A DNA stretch of 7,168 bases, from NCBI GenBank assembly GCA_026389975.1, contig JAPLGV010000055.1, forward strand, positions 1 to 7,168, read 5' to 3'. The notes beneath the pieces were generated by a model. The model saw only the letters and a list, made by a program, of their open reading frames with translations, did not search any database and was not told the origin of the DNA. The translations under genes were made by a program, and so were the position numbers. Positions 1-6,229 of the stretch are shown here, piece by piece. Origin of the DNA: Chloroflexota bacterium. GTDB taxonomy: Bacteria; Chloroflexota; Anaerolineae; Anaerolineales; Villigracilaceae. Each line of letters starts with the position of its first letter. The first letter of the stretch is position 1.

Positions 1-927
1 GGCAATCTCGATCAAATCCAGTTCGTGTTTCTCAAAGGCCAGCTGGTGGCTCTCGGCGAGGGTCAGCAGGCGCAGGTCCTCCACGAGCCGCTCGAGCAGG
101 TAGACTTCCTCAAGGGCCGGGCCGACGTGACTCTCGTCTGCCGGATACACACCATCCATGATACCTTCCAGGCGGCCGCGCAGAACCGTCAGCGGCGTGC
201 GCAGTTCGTGGGCGATGTCGGCCAGCAAGTCACGCCGTTCACGGTCATTGCGCTCGAGTGATTCCGCCATCTTGTTAAAACTGTCGCTCAAATCGCGTAA
301 GTCGTCTGGTGCTTTCACACGGACGCGGGTCTGCAAATGGCCTCCGGCAATCTCCTCGGCAGCCGCGATGACTTCGGCCAGGGGAGAAACCACCCGGCGC
401 GTGAGCAGCAGGCCGATCAATGTGGCAAAAACTGCCAGGACAAGGGATGCCAGGACGACCGGCTGGAGAAAGCGGAGAGTGAAGCGCCTCTCCGATGGCA
501 GTGTGTTTTGCCCGACGACGAGTTTTCCAACAACATGGCCATTCACCATAATGGGAATGACAGCCTCTCCACTGACTGGCTGGTATGTCGGCAATGCGGC
601 TGGATCTACCGGCTGTCCATGCTCAACAACAATGCGGTTTTGTGCATCCAGGAGGATAGATGACTCCCACTGTGAAGCTTCAATATCAAGGGAATTGGCA
701 AAGATGGTACTGACGCCATCCCAACTGCCGCGGGCAATGTAATAGGTTTCGAGGCGGGCAATGGTCGGCAGCCGGTAGAGCGGGTTGGATTGCGAAGGAT
801 AGGCTAAGACAAGGCCTGTAGCCAGAAGCGTAAACAGGATGAGGAAGGCAACCACGATGATAAAGGCGCGCAGGAGCAACAGGAACAGGCGGTTGCGGAT
901 CGAGCGGACACTGTTGGAATGGGTCAT
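1..927 (-). CDS. Sensor histidine kinase, C-terminus cut by window edge
   Basis: Membrane-bound two-component sensor kinase. 309 codons are visible, reading in frame from ATG at 927 to base 1; the catalytic HATPase domain lies outside the window. Order of parts: a short N-terminus with Arg residues, TM1 at about residues 14-43, an extracytoplasmic sensor region of about 110 residues (44-153), TM2 at about 155-175, a HAMP linker at about 176-228 (RRVVSPLAEVIAAAEEIAGG) and a HisKA dimerisation/phosphoacceptor domain from about 231. The H-box DIAHELRTPLTVLRG has the phospho-accepting His at 240. The architecture is BaeS/ResE-like; the signal cannot be deduced. The start is 3 bp after the regulator's stop, with a GAAGG Shine-Dalgarno inside the regulator's last codons, so the two are co-transcribed and probably translationally coupled. 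It should phosphorylate the OmpR-family regulator upstream. The family call is very firm; the stimulus is unknown. Confidence 0.96.
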   Translation of the reverse strand, partial: MTHSNSVRSIRNRLFLLLLRAFIIVVAFLILFTLLATGLVLAYPSQSNPLYRLPTIARLETYYIARGSWDGVSTIFANSLDIEASQWESSILLDAQNRIVVEHGQPVDPAALPTYQPVSGEAVIPIMVNGHVVGKLVVGQNTLPSERRFTLRFLQPVVLASLVLAVFATLIGLLLTRRVVSPLAEVIAAAEEIAGGHLQTRVRVKAPDDLRDLSDSFNKMAESLERNDRERRDLLADIAHELRTPLTVLRGRLEGIMDGVYPADESHVGPALEEVYLLERLVEDLRLLTLAESHQLAFEKHELDLIEIA

Positions 928-930
928 TGA

Positions 931-1596
931 TCAACCTTCGAATTTGTATCCAACACCGTGGACGGTGATGATGTACTCCCCCGGCTCGAGTTTCCGGCGC
1001 AGGTTGCGGATGTGCGAGTCAATGGCGCGTTCGTAACTTTCGAACGCGACGCCGCGCACAGCGTTGAGCAATTGGGCGCGGGTGAAAATTCGCCCGGGCT
1101 GGCTCATCATGGTTGCCAGGAGTTCGAACTCGGTCATGGTGAGCACCACGGTCCGGTCCGGCAGGTTGACCTGATAACGTGTCCGGTCCAGAGTAAGGTC
1201 GCCCACCCGGATCACTTCGCTGGACGAATCCCCGCTGGCACGCCGCAGCACCGTGCGGACGCGCGCCACCAATTCGCGCGGGCTGAATGGTTTGGTAATG
1301 TAATCATCCGCCCCCAACTCAAGGCCGATGAGCTTATCCGTCTCCTCGATCCGGGCCGTGAGCATGATGATGGGTACATTGCTTTCGCGTCGCAGGGAAC
1401 GACAAACATCGAGACCATCCATGCCGGGTAACATCAAATCAAGAACAATCAGGTCGGGTTTCTGGGAGCGCGCCAGCGCCAGCGCCTGGAGCCCGTCCCC
1501 GGCAGTGATGATATCAAAGCCGGCGGCGTGCAAATAGTCGCTGCAAATCTCGACAATCTTGGGCTCGTCATCTATGACGAGAATTTTCTTGGCCAT
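931..1596 (-). CDS. OmpR/PhoB-family response regulator
   Basis: DNA-binding response regulator of 221 residues, the usual size for the family. The receiver domain (about 3-115) has the acidic pair D9/D10, phospho-acceptor D53 in VLDLMLPGMDG, switch residue T80 in IIMLTAR and K102 in DDYITKPFSPREL. The C-terminal winged helix (about 128-220) has LTMTEFELLATMM, the recognition-helix region SYERAIDSHIRNLRRKL and the closing hairpin GVGYKFEG. ATG 1596 is preferred because the receiver fold begins at AKKILVIDDEP. A longer TTG start (1659) would only add a repeated nine-residue peptide encoded by DNA repeats. No good Shine-Dalgarno precedes the ATG (GTAAAAGCA), which is odd for this operon. The cognate kinase follows after 3 bp. 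Its likely targets are its own promoter and the exporter operon upstream, whose promoter carries four half-sites at 10-11 bp spacing. That regulatory link is inference. Confidence 0.97.
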   Translation of the reverse strand: MAKKILVIDDEPKIVEICSDYLHAAGFDIITAGDGLQALALARSQKPDLIVLDLMLPGMDGLDVCRSLRRESNVPIIMLTARIEETDKLIGLELGADDYITKPFSPRELVARVRTVLRRASGDSSSEVIRVGDLTLDRTRYQVNLPDRTVVLTMTEFELLATMMSQPGRIFTRAQLLNAVRGVAFESYERAIDSHIRNLRRKLEPGEYIITVHGVGYKFEG

Positions 1597-1603
1597 TGCT
1601 TTT

Positions 1604-1657
1604 ACAGGGTACTGCGTAAATATCTGTATCACAGGGTACTGCGCAAAGATGTGAACC
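1604..1657 (-). repeat. Two tandem 27-bp units just before the regulator start
   Basis: Units at 1604-1630 and 1631-1657 share ACAGGGTACTGCG(T/C)AAA (plus strand, 16 of 17 bases) and diverge in the following 10 bases. The first unit begins 8 bp upstream of the regulator ATG, so both would lie in the 5' leader if TAATAT at 1659-1664 is the -10. If read through in frame they encode the similar peptides IFAQYPV and IFTQYPV. They may be operator sites, a leader structure or a recent slippage duplication. Confidence 0.7.
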
Positions 1658-1704
1658 AATATTACTGTAATTACCTGTATTTTGATCGATATGGATTCAC
1701 GGTC

Positions 1705-1816
1705 TTATGCAAGAAGCAGTAAAATTCCTGTTATTTCTGAGCTTTTCGATACAGGAAAGTTCATCGATTTATGCAAGTAGCAGTATTATGGCGCAGATGG
1801 ATGATTCATGCAAGAA
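1705..1816 (-). repeat. Direct repeats TACTGCTWCTTGCATAA upstream of the regulator operon
   Basis: On the minus strand a 17-base word with one mismatch (TACTGCTWCTTGCATAA) occurs at 1769-1785 and 1705-1721. A shorter third match, TTCTTGCAT, occurs near 1808-1816. The first two copies start 64 bp apart, close to six helical turns. They lie outside any gene and upstream of the putative regulator-kinase promoter, so binding sites for a regulator are possible. No function is proven. Confidence 0.6.
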
Positions 1817-1819
1817 AGA

Positions 1820-1876
1820 GCGGCCTGCCCACATTTCGTGCCCCGTTCGGGAACCGGGACTACGCAGGCAGGCCGC
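1820..1876 (-). terminator. Hairpin ending the exporter operon
   Basis: Perfect 10-bp arms GCGGCCTGCC (1820-1829) and GGCAGGCCGC (1867-1876) begin 6 bp after the stop of the 213-residue membrane protein. On the minus strand the stem is followed by a pyrimidine-rich TCTTTCTT run, as in an intrinsic terminator. The 37-nt loop is unusually long and is almost filled by a copy of the dispersed stem-loop element (1835-1865). The structure is therefore a hairpin within a hairpin. Confidence 0.7.
1835..1865 (-). repeat. Dispersed stem-loop element, copy 1
   Basis: Reading on the minus strand, this copy carries GCGTAGTCCCGGTTC followed by CCGAACGGGGCACGAA. It matches the copy at 6195-6229 at 23 of 25 bases over the shared core (1839-1863), but lacks the TGG that follows GCG in the other two. 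GTCCCG and CGGGGC can pair around the 9-nt loop GTTCCCGAA. It sits in the loop of the exporter operon terminator. Confidence 0.8.
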
Positions 1877-1882
1877 CTGAAG

Positions 1883-2524
1883 TTATGCGCTGGCAGCCGG
1901 CGGTGTGGCCGGTATGGCTGGAGCCAGCATCTTCTTCGCTGGTATCGAGGCGAGAACGATGACCGCTATCGCCAGCAACAGGTGAACAATACCGAGGATC
2001 AGCCCCGAAGTGTTACGCGTGCCCAGAAAGCTGGCGAGGAGTGTCGGGAGGAGATTAACCAGCGCCAGAATGAGGTAGACAATGGCCATGACGATGCCGA
2101 GAACCTGTCCCCAGCGCCTGGTGATGAACATGCCCACAGCCGCAGCCAGCGAGACCAGCAGTGCGATGGCATAGACGATGGTCCCGGTAGTGCCACTCAA
2201 GAGGCCGAAGCCGAGCAGGCCGCCGCCCTGCCCTCCAAACTGCCGGGCGGGGTTAGTCGAGTCGCCCTGACCCTGCAAATCGCTGCCTTGGCCAGGGAAA
2301 CCGTTCTGTCCGCCCGGCGCGGTAGTCCCGGTACCACCATTGGGCAGGGTTTGGCCATTAAACTGCCGGGTAATGCCGGAGCGAGCTGAAAAAGCGGTGC
2401 TGCCCCGCAAGAGAGGGGAGGCCATGAACAGTAAGGCCAATACCAGGAGAAGGACAGCCGCAATGGGCAATAGTTTGGTGTTGAGTAATTTAACTTTAAC
2501 AGCTTTTGTAACGAGTGTGGACAT
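1883..2524 (-). CDS. Four-helix membrane protein with Gly/Gln-rich linker, unknown function
   Basis: A 213-residue protein that I do not assign to a named family. It has a short basic N-terminus and TM1 at about 18-36. An extracytoplasmic low-complexity stretch follows (about 41-101), rich in Gly, Gln, Asn, Thr and Pro (for example PNGGTGTTAPGGQNG and QFGGQGGG). Then come three closely spaced helices at about 114-134, 138-160 and 172-192, and an Ala/Pro tail. GAGAGG lies 6 bp before ATG 2524, a good ribosome binding site that fixes the start. It begins 17 bp after the permease stop and precedes the operon terminator, so it is the last gene of the exporter operon. That position suggests an accessory role such as a transporter partner or envelope-stress sensor, but this rests on context only. 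Base use resembles that of its neighbours. Confidence 0.85.
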   Translation of the reverse strand: MSTLVTKAVKVKLLNTKLLPIAAVLLLVLALLFMASPLLRGSTAFSARSGITRQFNGQTLPNGGTGTTAPGGQNGFPGQGSDLQGQGDSTNPARQFGGQGGGLLGFGLLSGTTGTIVYAIALLVSLAAAVGMFITRRWGQVLGIVMAIVYLILALVNLLPTLLASFLGTRNTSGLILGIVHLLLAIAVIVLASIPAKKMLAPAIPATPPAASA

Positions 2525-2541
2525 ATTTACCTCTCAAAGAT

Positions 2542-3792
2542 TTATTCGTAACGCAATGCTTCCACCGGCTCAAGGCGGGCTGCCCGCCGGGCCGGATAGA
2601 TACCGAAGAACAGGCCCACAGCAGCCGAGAAAAGCGTGGCCAAAAGAACGGCATTCAGGCTGACGGCCGGGTTCAAAGTAGTGCCGCTGGCCGAAGCAAT
2701 CTGTCCGATGATCAGGGAGATCAGCCACCCGAGCAGAATTCCGATCAACCCGCCCAGCAGGCTCAAGAACGAGGATTCTACCAGGAACTGGATCATAATA
2801 TCCCGGTTGCGGGCCCCCAAGGCTTTGCGCAGGCCAATTTCGCGCGTCCGTTCTATCACTGAGACCAGCATGATGTTCATGATGCCGATCCCGCCAACGA
2901 GCAGTGAGATCGCTGCAATGCCGCCCAGGAAGGCGGTCAGAATTCCGGTGATCGAAGTGGCCGTCGTCAGCAAATCTTGCTGGCTCATAACGCTGAAGTC
3001 TTCCTTCCTGACCGCCACGTGGTGGCGCAGACGCATGATATTGGAAACTTGCGTGTTTGCCTCCGAAACAGCCTGGGCGCTGGTGGCCTGGATATAGACC
3101 CCGTCCACCGTGGTACCGGCGCGCCGGACGACGCGGTCGCGGGCCGTGGTGAGCGGAACGATGGCCTGGTTGTCGGAACTCCCCGCCGAAGAACCGCCTT
3201 TCGATTGTAAGACGCCGATGATCGTGAACGTCTGGCCGTTGATGCGGATCGTCTGCCCCGTCAGGTTGGTGGTCTGGCCAAAAAGCGTCGTTGCCAGGTC
3301 CGGACCGATGACGGCCACACGGGCATGGGTGTTCACCTGCTGGTCATTAAAAAAAGCGCCTTCGGAGACCAGCTCGTTGCGGATGGAAAAGTAGCTGGTG
3401 GTCACACCATAGACGGTGGTGGTGGTCGTCTGTCCGTTGGCAGAAGCGGAGATATCGCCCCCCTGAATGACGGGGGCGACTGCCTTAACCGACGGGGCTT
3501 GGAACGGATCCATCAATGCCTGTGCATCGGCCAGCGTCAACTGACGAATGTTCCGCACACTGTTGAAATTGCCTGCAGAGAAACGCGCACGCGCTCCCGC
3601 GGAGATGTACACGATATTCGTGCCGATACTATTGATTGAGGAGGTGATGGAATTTTGGGCGCCCTGCCCGACAGACAGCATGGCAATCACTGCCGCGACA
3701 CCAATGACGATGCCCAGGATGGTCAGCCCGGTGCGCAACTTATTGGCGCTCAAACTGGTGAATGTTTCCCTTAAAACTCGTTTGATTTTCAT
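2542..3792 (-). CDS. MacB/FtsX-type ABC transporter permease
   Basis: Membrane subunit of a type VII (mechanotransmission) ABC transporter, 416 residues, typical for a MacB-like permease with no fused ATPase. TM1 is at about 21-43 (RTGLTILGIVIGVAAVIAML). The large extracytoplasmic MacB-PCD/core domain spans about 45-280. TM2-TM4 are at about 283-312, 334-364 and 380-400, within a C-terminal FtsX domain. The cytoplasmic loop ERTREIGLRKALGAR after TM2 is the family's ATPase-coupling element, and the end PARRAARLEPVEALRYE is a hallmark of the family. The start ATG overlaps the ATPase stop in the 4-base arrangement ATGA (3789-3792), so translation is coupled. It should pair with the adjacent ATPase and adaptor to export a peptide, lipid or drug-like substrate that the sequence does not reveal. 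I leave the symbol blank because MacB proper is a fused protein. Confidence 0.96.
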   Translation of the reverse strand: MKIKRVLRETFTSLSANKLRTGLTILGIVIGVAAVIAMLSVGQGAQNSITSSINSIGTNIVYISAGARARFSAGNFNSVRNIRQLTLADAQALMDPFQAPSVKAVAPVIQGGDISASANGQTTTTTVYGVTTSYFSIRNELVSEGAFFNDQQVNTHARVAVIGPDLATTLFGQTTNLTGQTIRINGQTFTIIGVLQSKGGSSAGSSDNQAIVPLTTARDRVVRRAGTTVDGVYIQATSAQAVSEANTQVSNIMRLRHHVAVRKEDFSVMSQQDLLTTATSITGILTAFLGGIAAISLLVGGIGIMNIMLVSVIERTREIGLRKALGARNRDIMIQFLVESSFLSLLGGLIGILLGWLISLIIGQIASASGTTLNPAVSLNAVLLATLFSAAVGLFFGIYPARRAARLEPVEALRYE

Positions 3793-4472
3793 TGGATATT
3801 CTCCTCGATCAAGCCGTCGCGGATTTGGATCGTGCGCTGGGTCTGGGCGGCAATTCTCGGGTCGTGCGTGATGATAAGCAGGGTGGTATTGCGCTCGCGG
3901 TTAAGCGAAAGGAGCAGATCCATGATCCCCTGGCCCACTTTGGAGTCCAGGTTGCCGGTCGGTTCGTCGGCCATCAGGATTGCCGGTTCATTGACCAGCG
4001 CCCGGGCAATGGCCACACGCTGCTGTTCCCCACCGGAAAGTTCGGCTGGCCGGTGTTTCATGCGGCTTTCCAGGCCAACAGCCCGCAAGGCCGCCACCGC
4101 CCGGTCCCTGCCGTCGTTCGGCAGGTTGGCATAACTCAACGGCAGTTCGACATTTGCAAGCGCCGACGTGCGCTGCAATAGGTTAAATGTCTGGAACACG
4201 AAGCCGATTTTGCGATTCCGAATGCCAGCCAGTTGGTCGTCGGTCAGGCCCGATACCTTTTCGCCATCCAGGATGTACTCTCCGCTGGTTGGCCTGTCCA
4301 GGCAACCCAGGATGTTCATCAGGGTAGTTTTACCGGAACCGGAAGGCCCCATGATGGCAACGGCTTCCCCGCGCTTGACCAGCAAGGATAGCCCGCGCAG
4401 TGCCTGCACTTCCACTTCGCCCATGCGATAGAATTTGGTCAGACCCTCGGCCCGGATCACTGTATCTTCCAT
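3789..4472 (-). CDS. MacB/LolD-type ABC transporter ATPase
   Basis: Cytoplasmic ATPase subunit of 227 residues, a single nucleotide-binding domain of normal length. All catalytic motifs are intact: Walker A GPSGSGKT (42-49), Q-loop Gln94 in FVFQTFNLL, signature LSGGEQQRVAIARAL (from 145), Walker B ILMADE (165-170) with catalytic Glu170, D-loop NLDS (174-177) and switch His203 in IITHD. The sequence LMNILGCLDRPTSGEY is characteristic of the LolD/MacB subfamily, which powers periplasm-facing work through FtsX-like permeases. A strong AGGAGG lies about 6 bp before ATG 4472. The gene begins 14 bp after the adaptor stop, and its own stop overlaps the permease start by 4 bases. It is therefore the middle gene of the exporter operon. 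Confidence 0.97.
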   Translation of the reverse strand: MEDTVIRAEGLTKFYRMGEVEVQALRGLSLLVKRGEAVAIMGPSGSGKTTLMNILGCLDRPTSGEYILDGEKVSGLTDDQLAGIRNRKIGFVFQTFNLLQRTSALANVELPLSYANLPNDGRDRAVAALRAVGLESRMKHRPAELSGGEQQRVAIARALVNEPAILMADEPTGNLDSKVGQGIMDLLLSLNRERNTTLLIITHDPRIAAQTQRTIQIRDGLIEENIQ

Positions 4473-4486
4473 TTCAGCCTCCTGGC

Positions 4487-5965
4487 CTAGGGAGTGGCCT
4501 GATCAGGTTGACGACCGCCGCCGCCAAGCCCGCCCAGCCCACCAAGCCCGAACCCGCCGCTACTGGTGGAGGATGTGCTGGCGAAACTGAGCACAATCGT
4601 ATCGCCCTCCTTCAGGGTACTGTTGGTGATCTGTGTGGTGGAATCCGAGATGGCACCGACCGTGACCGGTACCGTAGTCGGCGCACCATTTTGGATCAGA
4701 TAGACATACTGTTGGCCGCTGGTATCGGTGAAGATGGATGTGCTGGGAACCAGCAGGGCATTCTCCACCTTGTTGGTGACGATCGTGACGTTGGCTGCCA
4801 TGCCCGGTTTAATCTGGGCATCGGCATCGGTAATCTGGACGGTGACTGAAAAGTTCACACTGTTCTGGCCCACTGTCCCGGCCAGGTCTGCCTTGATGAC
4901 CGTGCCGTTATAAGTTTTATTGGGAATGGCGTCAAGGGTGATCGTGGCAGGCTGCCCGGCCTGGATGCCATTGATGTCAATCTCGGTGACCTGAACGGCC
5001 ACCACCAAGCTGGACAGATTATCAATGCGGAAGGCCTGCGTACCCGACGAGACGACTGCATCGGGGATTGCATTTGCCTGGGTGATAGTTCCATTGAACG
5101 GGGCGGTGAGCTTGGTCGTATCCAGGTTCTCCTGTGCGGTCTGGACGGCCAGCTTGGCTTCCTTGAGTTTCAGTAACGATGTCCCGGTGGCGTCTGCGGG
5201 CACATTCCCGCCAGTCAGTGCCGTCAGGTAGTTTTGGGTGTTTGTCAGCTTGGCCTTGGCCAGATCCAGAGTCGCCTGGGCCTCATCGAGTTGTCGCTGG
5301 GTCGGTTTCTGCGAATAGAGACTGAAATGCATCTCGGCAGTGTTGTACGTTTGCTGGGCATTATAGAGAGCCTGGTAGAGTGACGCCTCACCCGGATTGT
5401 TAATATATTCCCCTACATTCGCACTATCATAGGCTGCCTGCGCATTATCCAATTTTTCCTTGGCAATGACTAAATTGGCATACTGATCTTGGATCAGGGC
5501 ATCGTTTTTCCAATACTGCTGGTTGTTCAACGCTATTTGAGCATTGATTACATCTGCCTGTGCCGTGGTGACAGCTAGTTTGGCATTCGCAAGCGCTTCA
5601 GGGGAAGTCAACTCGGCCAGATTCTCTTGGGCGGTGACAAGTTTGGATTCCAGGGCACTCTGGGTTAGGGAGTCTTGGAGCAGGGTGGCCAGAACATCCC
5701 CGGCCTTGACCTGGTTGCCGATCTGCCCAATCACCTGGTCCACCTGTCCGCTGGTCTGCCAGGCCAAGTTGACCGAATGGGTGGATGCCACGGTCCCGGT
5801 GCCTTCCACGCTGGATGTAAGCGTGCCGAGCTGGACGGTCGTCGTCTGATAAGCGGCTGTGCCACTGCTGTTCTGACTGCGAATGCTGGCGACGATGAGC
5901 ACCAGAGCAATGATTACCACTACCGAAACCCCGGCGGCAATCCAAATCTTCTGATTTTTACTCAT
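4487..5965 (-). CDS. HlyD/MacA-type membrane fusion (adaptor) protein
   Basis: Adaptor subunit of the exporter, 492 residues. An uncleaved N-terminal anchor TM is at about 8-27. The first lipoyl half follows (about 64-95, SGQVDQVIGQIGNQVKAGD), then a long Ala/Gln/Leu-rich coiled-coil hairpin (about 100-285), the second lipoyl half (LTAPFNGTITQANAIPDAVV, 286-305), a beta-barrel (about 320-398, ending KPGMAANVTIV) and a membrane-proximal domain (about 403-460). The hairpin is longer and more irregular than in standard MacA, with a Tyr/Asn-rich middle at 150-215. The tail ends in a Gly-rich run (SSGGFGLGGLGGLGGGG). AAAGGAGA lies 6 bp before ATG 5965 and supports the start. This is the first gene of the operon. 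No outer-membrane TolC-like partner is present in the window, which would fit a monoderm host. Substrate unknown. Confidence 0.95.
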   Translation of the reverse strand: MSKNQKIWIAAGVSVVVIIALVLIVASIRSQNSSGTAAYQTTTVQLGTLTSSVEGTGTVASTHSVNLAWQTSGQVDQVIGQIGNQVKAGDVLATLLQDSLTQSALESKLVTAQENLAELTSPEALANAKLAVTTAQADVINAQIALNNQQYWKNDALIQDQYANLVIAKEKLDNAQAAYDSANVGEYINNPGEASLYQALYNAQQTYNTAEMHFSLYSQKPTQRQLDEAQATLDLAKAKLTNTQNYLTALTGGNVPADATGTSLLKLKEAKLAVQTAQENLDTTKLTAPFNGTITQANAIPDAVVSSGTQAFRIDNLSSLVVAVQVTEIDINGIQAGQPATITLDAIPNKTYNGTVIKADLAGTVGQNSVNFSVTVQITDADAQIKPGMAANVTIVTNKVENALLVPSTSIFTDTSGQQYVYLIQNGAPTTVPVTVGAISDSTTQITNSTLKEGDTIVLSFASTSSTSSGGFGLGGLGGLGGGGRQPDQATP

Positions 5966-5999
5966 AACAGGTCTCCTTTTTCTGTAGCTTAGTAGATTA

Positions 6000-6063
6000 G
6001 GACAAAAGATACCTCACAGATATGGAGAAATTGTGGAGAATAGATGGCAAAGTATGGAGATTT
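6000..6063 (-). promoter_or_regulatory. Exporter operon promoter with four-site OmpR-type operator
   Basis: On the plus strand four half-sites centred on RTGG start at 6022, 6033, 6044 and 6054 (spacing 11, 11 and 10 bp). Three read TATGGAGA or TGTGGAGA; the third, GATGGCAAA, is degenerate. Seen from the operon (minus strand), the array ends 9 bp upstream of a -10 candidate TATCTT (6011-6006), and there is no recognisable -35 at the proper distance. This is how PhoB/OmpR-class activators are placed. Transcription would start near 5999, leaving a leader of about 34 nt with the AAAGGAGA ribosome site. Binding by the regulator encoded at 931-1596 is inferred, not shown. Confidence 0.65.
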
Positions 6064-6184
6064 CCAGCAAAGCAAGTTATGCGTACCTGCGCGGGTGTGC
6101 ATACCCCCGTGAAGGTTGACCTGCAACGAAACAAGCAAGTGCCCGATCCTTTGAAGAGACCGGATTTCTCGTTTGAATCTTTGG

Positions 6185-6190
6185 TATCAT
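6185..6190 (+). promoter_or_regulatory. Possible -10 box of the GreA-domain gene
   Basis: TATCAT matches five of six bases of the -10 consensus. Transcription would start near 6197, giving a leader of about 27 nt made almost entirely of the dispersed stem-loop element. No good -35 is seen at 16-18 bp, so this is tentative. If real, it favours ATG 6224 over the upstream TTG 6173 as the start. Confidence 0.35.
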
Positions 6191-6194
6191 GTAA

Positions 6195-6229
6195 GCGTGG
6201 TAGTCCCGGTTCCAGCACGGGGCATGGAA
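6195..6229 (+). repeat. Dispersed stem-loop element, copy 2
   Basis: This copy contains GCGTGGTAGTCCCGGTTC (6195-6212) followed by CAGCACGGGGCATGGAA. Its first 18 bases are identical, on the opposite strand, to 7140-7157. GTCCCG and CGGGGC can pair (one G-T) around the 9-nt loop GTTCCAGCA. The ATG of the GreA-domain gene (6224) lies inside the last bases of the element. Confidence 0.85.

Larger units (their letters stand above)
1597..1819 (-). promoter_or_regulatory. Leader and promoter region of the regulator-kinase operon
   Basis: This gap of about 220 bp is visibly more AT-rich than the genes around it and must hold the regulator-kinase promoter, because a hairpin closes the preceding operon. 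The best -10 candidate on the minus strand is TAATAT (1664-1659), with no convincing -35 at 16-18 bp. A promoter lacking a -35 would fit activator dependence. A near-palindrome ATTACTGTAAT (1661-1671) overlaps this -10, and TTACCTGTA follows at 1671, so a repressor or activator could act here. Two separate repeat families, listed individually, fill much of the rest. The RTGGAGA array seen before the exporter operon is not reproduced here. Exact promoter position is uncertain. Confidence 0.45.

Noticed and set aside
158..742. Long plus-strand open frame opposite the kinase
   Set aside because: It is Arg/Ser-rich with no recognisable domain and lies antisense to a complete, motif-rich kinase frame; a shadow.
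931..1659. Longer regulator start at TTG 1659 adding 21 residues
   Set aside because: The extra residues are a repeated peptide encoded by the 27-bp DNA repeats, there is no ribosome site, and the receiver domain begins right after ATG 1596.
1769..1834. A 21-residue minus-strand ORF (MWAGRSFLHE...) starting at the edge of element copy 1
   Set aside because: It has an ATG at a similar place to the gene at copy 2, but lies within the terminator arm and the direct repeats and has no ribosome site; most likely chance.
2542..5965. Naming the operon macAB (macrolide exporter)
   Set aside because: The ATPase and permease are separate proteins, the adaptor differs in hairpin length, and nothing in the sequence indicates the substrate.
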